A DNA stretch of 50,095 nucleotides from an uncultured Bacilli bacterium (GCA_947623825.1 CANQHQ010000006.1:1-50095), one strand, 5' to 3'; positions 1 to 7,717 are shown, counted from the stretch's first letter. Notes: generated by a model from the sequence alone, not told the origin. Translations and numbers: made by a program.

Positions 1-186
1 TTTATATTCAAATAAGGACTTAAGTCTTTTAAATCAATCTTCTTTTGCAAAAACGGACTTTACTCTAAAAATTGGCGAATAATTCTTGGCAAAGAGATGG
101 CGTCAATTGGTTTTTAGGTGTCATTTGTGAATTTGTTCATTCCGTGGGTGTTTTTTGCTGAATGATTGGGAGTCTTCTTGAAAAAG

Positions 187-212
187 AAAAGAGAAGTTTT
201 ATTCTCTTTTTC
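187..212. terminator. Possible terminator hairpin, either strand
   Basis: A perfect 9-bp stem (AAAAGAGAA with TTCTCTTTT, 6-nt loop) is flanked by T-rich sequence on both strands. It could end a gene lying left of the window or back up the tRNA terminator. The rest of bases 1-329 shows no gene I can support: the longest frames reaching the left edge run only about 30 codons and match nothing I recognise. Confidence 0.4.
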
Positions 213-329
213 GTTTCTCTATAAACATTATAAAAAACACAAGATTTTCGTTTCCTATTTTCAATTTATGACGAAATTGTTTGCCTTTTTGCCTTTTTTG
301 TGATATACTATGTCTCCTGTTTTGTGGTG

Positions 330-360
330 AAAAAAAACGTCTTCCCGTAGGAAAACGTTT
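330..360 (-). terminator. Rho-independent terminator of tRNA-Arg
   Basis: On the minus strand an 11-bp stem (AAACGTTTTCC with GGAAGACGTTT, one G-U pair, TAC-type loop) is followed by a run of T. It lies about 10 bases after the encoded CCA end of the tRNA, so it fits as the tRNA terminator. Confidence 0.8.
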
Positions 361-369
361 CTCACAAGA

Positions 370-446
<77 letters not shown>

Positions 447-474
447 AGTTCCTGTTCCTTTACAGAACAATTCG

Positions 475-503
475 ATTATATCTAACTAGAGAAAGTTTGT
501 CAA
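475..503 (-). promoter_or_regulatory. Consensus sigma-A promoter of tRNA-Arg
   Basis: The minus strand reads TTGACA (498-503), a 17-bp spacer, then TATAAT (475-480). Both hexamers match the vegetative consensus perfectly. Transcription would begin near 468, about 22 bases before the mature tRNA. Confidence 0.85.
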
Positions 504-528
504 GTGGCTAATTTTGTTTATCAACTGA

Positions 529-558
529 TGGTCAAATAAAGGAAAGATATGATATAAT
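529..558 (+). promoter_or_regulatory. Probable promoter of the SleB-like gene
   Basis: TGGTCA (529-534) lies 18 bp before a perfect TATAAT (553-558). The expected start near 565 leaves a short leader. The upstream GTG at 571 would sit almost on the transcript start, which supports translation from ATG 586. The promoter is divergent from the tRNA promoter. Confidence 0.6.
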
Positions 559-585
559 GATTAAAATAGAGTGGGAGTTGAGAAA

Positions 586-3132
586 ATGGCAAAAATAGAT
601 CCACAAAAAACATATGATAGAGTCAACTTTAAATTGTTTGAACGTGACGGCGTACTCATGGTTTCTATGCAGATGGTACGTTTATTTGTCGATGAAAATG
701 GGGTTGAAAGAGAAGAAGTGGTCGATTATTATGTCGCCAAAAATCCTAAGAATGTAGAGCGAATTCTCGACACTTTAACTAATACGGGGAAAGATTTTTC
801 ATTAGAGGGAGAAGATCTTATTTCTCGTTATCGAAAGAGCGATCATTTTGTCATTGAAAATTATGATGCCATTAAAAATAGACCAGAATTACAAACGTTT
901 CGTAAAAAGATAGATAAGAAATTAGAAAAACGTACCATACTTAGTAAGGTAAAGAATTTAAAACTTTTTCAAGATGAACGAAAGTTTTCTAAGATAAAGA
1001 TGGTGGCACAGGCTGTTGCTTATACTGTAGCGGTGGCTTCCGCTATGATTGGTGGATGGAAACTAAGCGAGAGAGTGGATTCTTCTGCCCTTATTGAGAG
1101 AGTAAGTCAATATGCGGATGATACTCATAATACGAAGTTACAAGATATGATGTCTGATTTAAAACCGGAAGAGACAGAGCCTCAGGAAGAACAACAGTAT
1201 TTTCGTATCAGAGAGGCAGATCCAAAAAAATTTGAATCTTTAAAAGAACGACATGAAATCAAAAATAAAATGAATGAAACTCAAAACGAAATAAATGAAA
1301 CGACAGAAGAAACCGATGATGTTGCCACTTTATCTTCTAGATTAGTGGATGGTGGTGTGGAAGCATTAAGAAAAGGAACTTCTTTTTCAAGTGAAAGTAC
1401 TTCTACTGTTTCAAACCAGAATACTTCGAATTCAGATGCTTTGAAACAGGATACTTCCTCATCTATTTCAAACGATTCTCAGAAAGAAACGATTTTTTCT
1501 TCCACCACGGGAACGATAGAAGTGACTCCTACTGTGGAAACAACGGTTTCTAATGAGCAAAAAACATCCGTAGATGATTTCACGCACATTGCTTCTTCAG
1601 AACAAAAAGAATCCGATGAAAAAGAGTTACAGAATGAATCAAATGAGAAAGAATTAAAGAAGGATGCTTCTACTATTTCTACTTTCTCTACTTTTTCGAT
1701 TCCTATTTCTCATGAAGTAGAAGAGAAAAAGATCATCAATCCGACAGTGGTTGCGACAGAAGCGGTCGCTGATTCGCAGGAGACAAAACAAGAAACATCT
1801 CAAGAAAAAGAAACGACGGAAAATCAGATGAATACGGTAGAAGTTACAGAAACTTCTCAAAATGAAACTTCTGATCAAGAAGTAACTTCTACGGAATCAG
1901 AGGTTACTGAAACTTCAAGTCAAGAAGAAACAACTTCCAATGAAACAGAGGCGGTTACTGAAACTTCTAATCAAGAAGAAACAACTTCTAATGAAACAGA
2001 AGCGGTTGCTGAAACTTCGAGTCAAGAAGAAACAACTTCCAATGAAACAGAAGAGGTTACTGAGACTTCAAGTCAAGAAGAAACAACTTCCAATGAAACA
2101 GAAGCGGTTACTGAAACTTCTAATCAAGAAGAAACAACTTCTAATGAAACAGAAGCGGTTGCTGAGACTTCAAGTCAAGAAGAAACAACTTCCAATGAAA
2201 CAGAAGCGGTTACTGAAACTTCTAGTCAAGAAGAAACAACTTCTAATGAGATAGAAGCGGTTGCTGAAACTTCTAGTCAAGAAGAAACAACTTCTAATGA
2301 AACAGAAGCGGTTACTGATACTTCTAGTCAAGAACAAGTTACTTCTACAATCAACATGGCAACGGCTACTCCTATGGAAATGACTCTTCAAAATCCTTTG
2401 AAAGTGACTGAGGCACAGGTAACAGATGCCAATACTTCTACTTCTTCTGAAGGGGGAACGACCAACGAAATACAGAATTCTACTCAGGAGGCAGTGTCTA
2501 CTACTTCTGTAGAGGCCTCTGTCCCTACAGGTACTACTTCTAATGGAACTGTTGCGGAAGAACAAACAGTTGTAGAAGCAAATGCGATCGCAACTCCGAC
2601 TTCTTTCTCTCAAGATACGGTGGTTCCAACGACTACTTCTTTCGCTCCGATTTCTGCTTATGGGGCAGAATTGTCTGCTACATCGGGAACGGTTTTCCGT
2701 AGTAATTCTTATGCGGATTCTGTATCACCACAAGAAAAAATGAAATTGGCAGCCATTGTGGCAGGAGAAGATAGCAATACTTATGAAGGTTCTTTGGCGG
2801 TTGTTTCTACTGTCTTGAATCGTTGTGATACGTCCCGCTTTAGTGGATATGGGGGAAAGAATCCTTATAAACAAATTGTTTATCCAAATCAATTCACAGC
2901 GAAGAGTGGGAAGATTGCGAATAACTATATGAATCATCCGGATCAAATTCCTGATTTTGTTATGGCAGCGGTCGAGGACGGATTAAATGGATATCGCAAT
3001 CATACCTATACTGCATTCCGGGCGAATCGGAGTGGTTCTCGTGAATGTATTGGTACAGATGGGAACTGGTATTTTAATGCTTCTGGTGAAGTTCCAAATT
3101 ATGGTCCTGTAACCAATCAAATGTTTCGATAA
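586..3132 (+). CDS. Membrane-anchored SleB-like cell wall hydrolase with repetitive stalk
   Basis: This is a protein of 848 aa. Residues 1-138 are charged and probably cytoplasmic. A hydrophobic helix follows at about 139-159, then some 520 residues rich in Ser, Thr, Glu and Asn, including a 17-residue tandem repeat. The C-terminal ~130 residues are a SleB-type hydrolase domain (Hydrolase_2 family, a spore-cortex lytic or peptidoglycan lytic transglycosylase fold). Visible hallmarks are IVAGEDSNTYEG with the expected catalytic Glu near residue 728, then VLNR, then YPNQFTA. The usual second Glu of the family EAxGE motif is not conserved. The ATG at 586 is preferred to GTG 571 because GGGAG sits 8 bases upstream of it. 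I infer single-pass anchoring with the enzyme displayed outside on a long flexible stalk. The family is known for spore germination or wall remodelling; the specific role here is open. Confidence 0.8.
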   Translation: MAKIDPQKTYDRVNFKLFERDGVLMVSMQMVRLFVDENGVEREEVVDYYVAKNPKNVERILDTLTNTGKDFSLEGEDLISRYRKSDHFVIENYDAIKNRPELQTFRKKIDKKLEKRTILSKVKNLKLFQDERKFSKIKMVAQAVAYTVAVASAMIGGWKLSERVDSSALIERVSQYADDTHNTKLQDMMSDLKPEETEPQEEQQYFRIREADPKKFESLKERHEIKNKMNETQNEINETTEETDDVATLSSRLVDGGVEALRKGTSFSSESTSTVSNQNTSNSDALKQDTSSSISNDSQKETIFSSTTGTIEVTPTVETTVSNEQKTSVDDFTHIASSEQKESDEKELQNESNEKELKKDASTISTFSTFSIPISHEVEEKKIINPTVVATEAVADSQETKQETSQEKETTENQMNTVEVTETSQNETSDQEVTSTESEVTETSSQEETTSNETEAVTETSNQEETTSNETEAVAETSSQEETTSNETEEVTETSSQEETTSNETEAVTETSNQEETTSNETEAVAETSSQEETTSNETEAVTETSSQEETTSNEIEAVAETSSQEETTSNETEAVTDTSSQEQVTSTINMATATPMEMTLQNPLKVTEAQVTDANTSTSSEGGTTNEIQNSTQEAVSTTSVEASVPTGTTSNGTVAEEQTVVEANAIATPTSFSQDTVVPTTTSFAPISAYGAELSATSGTVFRSNSYADSVSPQEKMKLAAIVAGEDSNTYEGSLAVVSTVLNRCDTSRFSGYGGKNPYKQIVYPNQFTAKSGKIANNYMNHPDQIPDFVMAAVEDGLNGYRNHTYTAFRANRSGSRECIGTDGNWYFNASGEVPNYGPVTNQMFR
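1903..2343 (+). repeat. 51-bp in-frame tandem repeat (8 full copies plus a partial ninth)
   Basis: Each unit encodes 17 residues of the form VTETSSQEETTSNETEA. Eight full units run without indels from 1903 to 2310, and a degenerate ninth begins at 2311. The variants VTETSS, VTETSN and VAETSS recur in order, so the array looks like amplification of a three-unit, 153-bp block. It forms part of the extracellular stalk of the SleB-like protein. Confidence 0.95.
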
Positions 3133-3134
3133 TA

Positions 3135-3163
3135 AAAAGGCATCCGATGGATGTCTTTTATTC
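3135..3163. terminator. Bidirectional terminator between the hydrolase gene and sspI
   Basis: An 11-bp stem (AAAAGGCATCC with GGATGTCTTTT, loop GAT) has T-rich tails on both strands. It follows the stop of the hydrolase gene at once and overlaps the stop codon of convergent sspI, so it probably serves both. Confidence 0.8.
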
Positions 3164-3373
3164 TTGTCCGTTTATGGACTCCTGTAAGATATTTAAAAGA
3201 GTTTCCTTTGTCGCCTCATCTGCTTTTTTCCATACGAGTTCAAAGAAAACACCCATTCCTGGAAGAGTGATCTCATCGTTTGTTTCAATGCTTTCTTCGA
3301 TGGCACTTTTTAGTTCTTCTTTTCCATCTCCCTTAAAATTATTCATGATATGACTTCTAATATCTAAATTCAT
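3158..3373 (-). CDS. sspI: Small acid-soluble spore protein SspI
   Basis: This 71-aa protein matches the SspI family in length and pattern. It has an N-terminal MNLDIRSHIMNNF, a middle LPGMGVFFELVWK close to the Bacillus LPGLGVLFEVIWK, and an acidic-basic C-terminus. SspI is a minor small acid-soluble protein made in the forespore and stored in the spore core. The start is supported by AAAGGAA about 8 bases upstream. A sequence resembling a sigma-G -10 (AATACTA, 3391-3397) lies upstream, but I found no matching -35 at proper spacing. The gene is direct evidence that the organism forms spores. Confidence 0.85.
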   Translation of the reverse strand: MNLDIRSHIMNNFKGDGKEELKSAIEESIETNDEITLPGMGVFFELVWKKADEATKETLLNILQESINGQE

Positions 3374-3465
3374 AAACTCATTCCTTTCACTAGTATTTTG
3401 GTTAAAAGAATTTCTTTTTATACAAATTTATGGTAAAATAGAGAAGAATTTATGAGGTGATAGGA

Positions 3466-4104
3466 ATGGAAATCGTGATGGATGGACAATCTTATGAAGT
3501 CGTGATTACTAAAAAAAGAGGAACAAAGAATACTTATTTTCGAGTAAAAAAAGATTTTAAATTATATGTTTCTACGAATCCATTCGTGACCACCAAACAA
3601 ATTGAAAAGATGATTTTAGAAAATCAAAAAGCAATTCTTACTATGTTTCAAAAACAAAAGAAAAAAGAAGAATATAATGATGGCTTTTATTATTTAGGAA
3701 AAAAATATGAGATTATTCGGACGAATGGAAAGGAAATTTCTTTAGGAGAATCCAAAGTATTTATTGGGAACGAAGCCGATTTAGATCGATGGTATCAGAA
3801 GGAAGCGAAAGTTCTTTTTCAGGAACATTTGGATTATTGGTACCAACATTTTGATCGAACGATTCCTTATCCTTCTTTGACGATTCGAAAGATGACTTCT
3901 CGTTGGGGTGTCTGTAACTCAAAACTAAAACGGGTTACTTTGAATTTAGAATTAATGAAAAGAGATTTGTGTTGTCTCGATTATGTGATTGTTCACGAAT
4001 TGAGTCACTTTCAAGAGATGAATCATTCCGCACGTTTTTGGAAGATTGTCGAAGCAAATTATCCGGCATATAAAAAGGTTCGTTCGATGATGAAGGAGTA
4101 TTAG
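3466..4104 (+). CDS. YgjP-like zinc metallopeptidase domain protein
   Basis: This is a 212-aa protein of the YgjP/DUF45 metallopeptidase group. The zinc motif HELSHF is followed about 10 residues later by HSARFW, and by the preceding SRWGVCNSKLKR signature usual in this family. Family members are predicted soluble metalloproteases; substrates are not established. The ATG at 3466 is chosen over GTG 3457 because a strong GAGGTGAT Shine-Dalgarno lies 5 bases upstream. An extended -10 (TGGTAAAAT, 3431-3439) may be its promoter, divergent from sspI. It leads a tight run into the RNA methyltransferase gene. Confidence 0.8.
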   Translation: MEIVMDGQSYEVVITKKRGTKNTYFRVKKDFKLYVSTNPFVTTKQIEKMILENQKAILTMFQKQKKKEEYNDGFYYLGKKYEIIRTNGKEISLGESKVFIGNEADLDRWYQKEAKVLFQEHLDYWYQHFDRTIPYPSLTIRKMTSRWGVCNSKLKRVTLNLELMKRDLCCLDYVIVHELSHFQEMNHSARFWKIVEANYPAYKKVRSMMKEY

Positions 4105-4119
4105 TAGGGAGGAAAGAGT

Positions 4120-4857
4120 ATGGTTCTTACCAGTTTAGAAAATCGTACTGTCAAGAATTTGGTTCGTTTGCAGGAAAAGAAATATCGAGATCAAGAGAAT
4201 CAATTTATTGCTGAAGGTTGGCATCTAGTGGAAGAAGCCTTGAAAGCAGGATTGGTGGAAGAAATTTTTGTAGAAGAGGGTGTTTCTCATTCTTTTTCTG
4301 TTCCTGTTACGGAAGTATCCAAAGAAGTGATGAAGAAAATTTCTACTTTAGAGACACCTTCTTCTGTTTTGGCTCTTTGTCATAAAAAAGAAGAATCTTC
4401 TTCTTTGGGAAAACGGTATCTTGTTTTGGATGAAATTCAAGATCCTGGAAATTTAGGTACTTTAATTCGTAGTAGTAAAGCGTTTCATGTCGATACCATT
4501 GTTTTAGGAAAAAATTCTGTTGATTTTTATCATCCGAAAGTATTGCGGGCAACGCAGGGAATGGTTTTTCATTGCCAGGTTCTTGTAGAGGATTTAGAAT
4601 CTTTTCTTCCTACCTTGAAAGAAAGGAAGATTCCGATTTATGGAACCAAGGTCGAAGAAGGAGAAGATGTCCGGATGCTTTCTTCTTCGGAAAAAGAACA
4701 GTTTGCGCTTGTATTAGGAAATGAGGGACAGGGGGTTCATCCTTCAATTTTACGTCTTTGTGACCGTTATCTTTATCTTTCGATGGCACCAGAAGTAGAA
4801 AGTTTAAATGTAGCCGTTGCGGGAAGTATTTTACTTTATGAATTAGATAGGAGATAA
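4120..4857 (+). CDS. TrmH/SpoU-family RNA 2'-O-ribose methyltransferase (YsgA-like)
   Basis: A 245-aa SpoU-class methyltransferase that uses S-adenosylmethionine to methylate a ribose 2'-OH in rRNA or tRNA. The three family motifs are present: DEIQDPGNLGTLIRS (motif 1, near residue 105), LVLGNEGQGV (motif 2) and SLNVAVAGSILLYEL (motif 3). These form the trefoil-knot cofactor site. The N-terminal ~90 residues look like the L30e-type RNA-binding substrate domain. Length and architecture match Bacillus YsgA. GGGAGG lies 8 bases before the start. It sits 15 bases after the peptidase gene and 2 bases before rimM, so it is probably co-transcribed with the ribosome maturation genes. The exact target nucleotide cannot be read from sequence. 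Confidence 0.85.
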   Translation: MVLTSLENRTVKNLVRLQEKKYRDQENQFIAEGWHLVEEALKAGLVEEIFVEEGVSHSFSVPVTEVSKEVMKKISTLETPSSVLALCHKKEESSSLGKRYLVLDEIQDPGNLGTLIRSSKAFHVDTIVLGKNSVDFYHPKVLRATQGMVFHCQVLVEDLESFLPTLKERKIPIYGTKVEEGEDVRMLSSSEKEQFALVLGNEGQGVHPSILRLCDRYLYLSMAPEVESLNVAVAGSILLYELDRR

Positions 4858-4859
4858 GT

Positions 4860-5360
4860 ATGGAAGAATATATTTATATAGGAAAGATTGTCAATACACA
4901 TGGATTGTTGGGGGAAGTAAGAATTTTGTCTTCTTTTGATCAGAAAGAGAAAGTGTTTCTTCCGGGAATGCATTTTTATATTGGTAAAAAGAAGGAACCC
5001 ATTACTGTGACTCGTTATCGTCATCATAAAAATTTTGAAATGATTTTGATGGAAGGATATCATCATATTGATGATGTGTTACGGTTTAAAGGACTTTCTG
5101 TTTATGTTCGTCGAAGTGATTTACATTTGGAGGAAGGAGAACTTCTCGAAGAAGATTATATTGGGATGGATGGATATGTCGGTACTACTTGGATTGGAAC
5201 AGTGACCGATATTGAGAACCGGGGAGGAAATAATCTTGTTTTCTTATTAGAGAAAGAGGGGAAAAGAACCTTTATTCCTTTTCGAAAAGAATTTATTGAG
5301 TCCATTCAGGTACCGGAAAAGAAAATTTATTTCTATTATATGAAGGGGATGATAGAATGA
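4860..5360 (+). CDS. rimM: Ribosome maturation factor RimM
   Basis: This 166-aa protein binds ribosomal protein S19 in the 30S head and aids 16S processing. The N-terminal barrel begins IGKIVNTHGLLGEVRI, the usual RimM opening. The PRC-barrel C-terminal part contains IENRGGNNLVFLL and the family-typical FIPFRKEFI. Its length is standard. The gene starts 2 bases after the methyltransferase stop, and its last bases overlap trmD (ATGA), the classic rimM-trmD coupling. Confidence 0.95.
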   Translation: MEEYIYIGKIVNTHGLLGEVRILSSFDQKEKVFLPGMHFYIGKKKEPITVTRYRHHKNFEMILMEGYHHIDDVLRFKGLSVYVRRSDLHLEEGELLEEDYIGMDGYVGTTWIGTVTDIENRGGNNLVFLLEKEGKRTFIPFRKEFIESIQVPEKKIYFYYMKGMIE

Positions 5361-6022
5361 AAATCGATATTTTGACTTTGTTCCCAGAAATGTTTTCTCA
5401 GGTATTTGAAGAATCTATTTTAAAAAGAGCACAAGAGAGTGGAAAGGTAGAAATTCGCATTATTAATTTTCGTACTTTTTCGAATGATCCCCATCAAAAA
5501 GTAGATGATACTCCTTATGGGGGAGGGCATGGAATGGTGCTTACTTGTCAACCGATTTTTGATTGTATTGAGAGTTTAAGAACAGAGGATACCAAAGTAA
5601 TTATGTTGACGCCAGATGGGGTATTATACAAACAGAAAATGGCATATACTTTAGCAAAGGAAAAACATTTGATACTCCTTTGTGGGCATTATGAAGGATT
5701 CGATGAACGAATTCGGACGCTTTGTGACTATGAAATTTCGATTGGAGATTACGTTTTGACAGGGGGAGAGATTCCAGCGATGATTTTAGCGGATTCTATT
5801 ATTCGTTTGTTACCGGGTGTCATCGAAGAAGAGAGTCATCTCCAAGATAGTTTTAACGATCAATTACTAGATTATCCAGCCTATACCAAACCACGTGTTT
5901 ATCGAGGAATGGAAGTGCCGGAAGTTCTCGTTTCGGGAGATCATAAAAAAATAGATGAATTTCGAGAACAAATGCGTTATAATAGAACTGTAGAGCGAAG
6001 ACCTGATTTATTAGAAAAGTAG
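5357..6022 (+). CDS. trmD: tRNA (guanine-37-N1) methyltransferase TrmD
   Basis: This 221-aa SPOUT-class enzyme methylates G37 next to the anticodon and prevents +1 frameshifting. The start MKIDILTLFPEMF, the loop DDTPYGGGHGMV, the cofactor knot GHYEGFDERI and the following GDYVLTGGEIPAM are all canonical. It is slightly shorter than the Bacillus enzyme at the C-terminus. Its ATG overlaps the rimM stop by 4 bases. In many Firmicutes rplS follows directly; here an unknown gene intervenes. Confidence 0.97.
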   Translation: MKIDILTLFPEMFSQVFEESILKRAQESGKVEIRIINFRTFSNDPHQKVDDTPYGGGHGMVLTCQPIFDCIESLRTEDTKVIMLTPDGVLYKQKMAYTLAKEKHLILLCGHYEGFDERIRTLCDYEISIGDYVLTGGEIPAMILADSIIRLLPGVIEEESHLQDSFNDQLLDYPAYTKPRVYRGMEVPEVLVSGDHKKIDEFREQMRYNRTVERRPDLLEK

Positions 6023-6032
6023 GGGTGATAGC

Positions 6033-6539
6033 ATGATTGACAAGCGGTATTTGGTGGTAAAGGAAAAAAATGATCCTACGGTTACTTATTTTGAGTATGA
6101 TAAAATGGAGGGGTACGATTTATCTCCAAAGAAAAACATCAAGATTAAAGATGCCATCAATGTCAATAAAGTCGTGATTATCAATCCTAGTTTGATGAGT
6201 AAAGTTGCTTCTAAAAAGTTGAATATGAAGTTTCGAAAACTCCTAGAATTTATTACGGTAATTTTTGAAGAAAACGAAGAAGGCGAGGATGCGGGAGATG
6301 CGTATCGTCAGGGCTTGAATGAAATTAGTAAATTGCGATTAGAAGCACGTGTTAAATATCGGAAATATATGGAAGAAGAGGCTTATCTTCTCGTCGAAAA
6401 GAAATTAGATATTTTGGAACAAGAGTTAAAAACAAGACTCTATTATTTAGAGGAATATATGCTTCATCAATATGAAAATCAACTAGCGAATTTTTATCAG
6501 GAACAAGATGAAAATTCTATTGGAAGAAGGAGTCGATAA
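6033..6539 (+). CDS. Conserved-looking protein of unknown function between trmD and rplS
   Basis: This is a 168-aa protein I do not recognise. Residues 1-75 look like a mixed alpha/beta domain with several Lys and Asn. Residues ~90-160 are strongly helical and charged (many Glu, Lys, Arg and Tyr, heptad-like spacing), compatible with a coiled coil. There is no signal peptide or membrane segment. AGGGGTGAT lies just before the ATG, and the gene starts 10 bases after trmD, so it is co-transcribed with the ribosome and tRNA maturation genes. The context suggests a link to translation, but this is inference. It ends at a clear terminator. Confidence 0.75.
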   Translation: MIDKRYLVVKEKNDPTVTYFEYDKMEGYDLSPKKNIKIKDAINVNKVVIINPSLMSKVASKKLNMKFRKLLEFITVIFEENEEGEDAGDAYRQGLNEISKLRLEARVKYRKYMEEEAYLLVEKKLDILEQELKTRLYYLEEYMLHQYENQLANFYQEQDENSIGRRSR

Positions 6540-6569
6540 AGTCTTAGAAATTCTAAGGCTTTTCTTTTT
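6539..6569 (+). terminator. Rho-independent terminator of the rimM-trmD operon
   Basis: A 9-bp stem (AAGTCTTAG with CTAAGGCTT, 5-nt loop) is followed by TTTCTTTTT. It begins at the stop codon of the 168-aa gene and separates this operon from the independently controlled rplS. Confidence 0.8.
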
Positions 6570-6589
6570 GGAAAATCAGAAAAAAACTG

Positions 6590-6618
6590 TTGCTTTTTCT
6601 TTGATTTCTTGTTATAAT
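6590..6618 (+). promoter_or_regulatory. Promoter of the rplS leader
   Basis: TTGCTT (6590-6595), a 17-bp spacer and a perfect TATAAT (6613-6618) preceded by a TG one base upstream (extended -10). Transcription would start near 6626, at the left end of the leader structure. Confidence 0.8.
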
Positions 6619-6625
6619 TTATGTC

Positions 6626-6694
6626 GTTAGTGATCCGCTTCCTTGTATTTATGTAGGAAATCAATTTCAATTTTGTTTCGGTATGATCACTGGT
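6626..6694 (+). ncRNA. L19 leader (ribosomal protein autoregulatory RNA)
   Basis: The 5' leader of rplS has a closing stem AGTGATC (6629-6635) with GATCACT (6685-6691), an internal hairpin around CCTTGTAT/ATGTAGG, and the segment CGGTATGATCACT near its 3' end. This layout matches what I recall of the L19 leader motif of Firmicutes, thought to bind L19 protein and repress its own mRNA. The assignment rests on position and recalled consensus; a covariance search with the L19 leader model would settle it. Confidence 0.75.
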
Positions 6695-6718
6695 AAAACA
6701 AGAAAGGAGATATCGTAT

Positions 6719-7066
6719 ATGGCAAATGTAATTGACAAGATTACACAAAAACAATTGAATCCAGATGTTCCTGAATTTCGTGTTGGTGATACGGTTCGTG
6801 TTGATGTAAAAATCATCGAGGGAAAGAAAGAAAGAATTCAAGCATTTGAAGGAATTGTCATTGCCCGTAAGAGTGGAGGAATTAGTGAAACATTTACTGT
6901 CAGAAAAATGTCTTCTGGTGTAGGTGTAGAAAGAATCTTCCCTATTCATTCACCAAAGATTGACAAAATTACAGTTGTACGTAGAGGAAAAGCGACACGT
7001 GCGAAGTTAACTTTCTTACGAGGAAGAGTTGGTCAATACAGAATTAAAGAAAGACGGGAGAAATAG
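6719..7066 (+). CDS. rplS: 50S ribosomal protein L19
   Basis: This 115-aa L19 lies at the 30S-50S interface. Family features are the opening [13 protein letters not shown], then [11 protein letters not shown], the [13 protein letters not shown] segment and the basic C-terminal [13 protein letters not shown]. The frame extends upstream to ATG 6683, but that codon lies inside the leader stem. ATG 6719 follows AAAGGAGAT at proper spacing and gives the standard N-terminus. It is expressed from its own promoter and probably autoregulated through the leader. Confidence 0.97.
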   Translation: MANVIDKITQKQLNPDVPEFRVGDTVRVDVKIIEGKKERIQAFEGIVIARKSGGISETFTVRKMSSGVGVERIFPIHSPKIDKITVVRRGKATRAKLTFLRGRVGQYRIKERREK

Positions 7067-7087
7067 AAGACCACTGGTCTTCTTTTC
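7065..7087 (+). terminator. Terminator or attenuator after rplS
   Basis: An 8-bp GC-containing stem (AGAAGACC with GGTCTTCT, loop ACT) followed by TTTC overlaps the rplS stop codon. The downstream gene lepB starts only 18 bases later with no obvious separate promoter, so this hairpin may terminate only partly. Confidence 0.65.
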
Positions 7088-7104
7088 ATTTGAGGAATAA
7101 GAGT

Positions 7105-7623
7105 ATGAAAGAAAAAGTCATTCATTTTGGGAAAGAATTCATTCCTTATGTGATTATTGTTATCGTGATTCTTTTAATCAAACAGTTTCTTGTGACAACG
7201 GTGTTGGTTTCAGGAAGTAGTATGAATGATACGTTGTATCATCACGATATGTTACTGTTGAACCGGATTGTATACCAATTCCATGAGATTGAACGATTTG
7301 ATATTGTTGTGGTTCAAATGGAGAATGAAAAGATTATCAAACGAGTGATTGGACTTCCAGGAGAAACGATTGCTTATCGAGATAATACGTTATATGTGAA
7401 CGGAAAGAAAGTGAAGGACCCTTATGGAAAGGGGTATACCGCTGATTTTTCTCTCGATATGTTGGAATTGGAAAAAATTCCAGAAGGATATTACTTTGTG
7501 ATGGGAGACAATCGAAATAATTCTTTAGATAGTCGCCGTATTGGTGTCATTAACGAAAAAGATATTTTAGGAAAGAGTCAATTTGTTTTATTTCCTTTGA
7601 CACGATTTGGAAAGGTGAAATAA
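7105..7623 (+). CDS. lepB: Type I signal peptidase
   Basis: This 172-aa membrane serine protease cleaves signal peptides from exported proteins. A single transmembrane helix lies at about residues 13-27. The catalytic Ser is S39 in SGSSMNDTL, and the general-base Lys is K79 in IIKRVIGLPGE. The conserved C-terminal box is MGDNRNNSLDSR. This is the usual short Gram-positive form. The ATG at 7105 is preferred to TTG 7090 because GAGGA lies 8 bases before it. Position after rplS is common in Firmicutes (rplS-lepB). Confidence 0.93.
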   Translation: MKEKVIHFGKEFIPYVIIVIVILLIKQFLVTTVLVSGSSMNDTLYHHDMLLLNRIVYQFHEIERFDIVVVQMENEKIIKRVIGLPGETIAYRDNTLYVNGKKVKDPYGKGYTADFSLDMLELEKIPEGYYFVMGDNRNNSLDSRRIGVINEKDILGKSQFVLFPLTRFGKVK

Positions 7624-7625
7624 AC

Positions 7626-7645
7626 GAATCGATTCTTTTTTTTTG
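7626..7645 (+). terminator. Weak terminator after lepB
   Basis: The palindrome GAATCGATTC is followed directly by nine T residues. The stem can be only a few base pairs once a loop is allowed, so termination is probable but inefficient. The next TATAAT (7687-7692), ahead of ftsK, suggests a new transcript begins there. Confidence 0.4.
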
Positions 7646-7717
7646 ATTTCTTTTTTATAATTCTTTTCCTTTCTTTAAAAAAAAGGTATAATGGTTATAG
7701 GATATAAGAGGTGTATT

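Noticed and set aside
1-330. T-box or other riboswitch in the left intergenic region
   Set aside because: I looked for specifier and antiterminator signatures and found only a simple hairpin; the downstream gene on the plus strand has its own close promoter.
1940-2254. A Lys/Leu-rich open frame (+) within the stalk repeat
   Set aside because: It is a periodic shadow of the 51-bp repeat in another frame, with no ribosome site and a sequence dictated by the repeat.
1903-2343. Possible CRISPR-like array
   Set aside because: Units are contiguous 51-bp coding repeats with no unique spacers, in frame with the hydrolase gene.
2170-2613. An Arg/Ser/Cys-rich open frame on the minus strand opposite the stalk
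   Set aside because: It is antisense to a low-complexity coding region; composition is an artefact and no start signal is present.
3391-3424. Sigma-G promoter for sspI
   Set aside because: AATACTA resembles the -10, but the best -35 candidate is 21 bp away, too far for a confident call.
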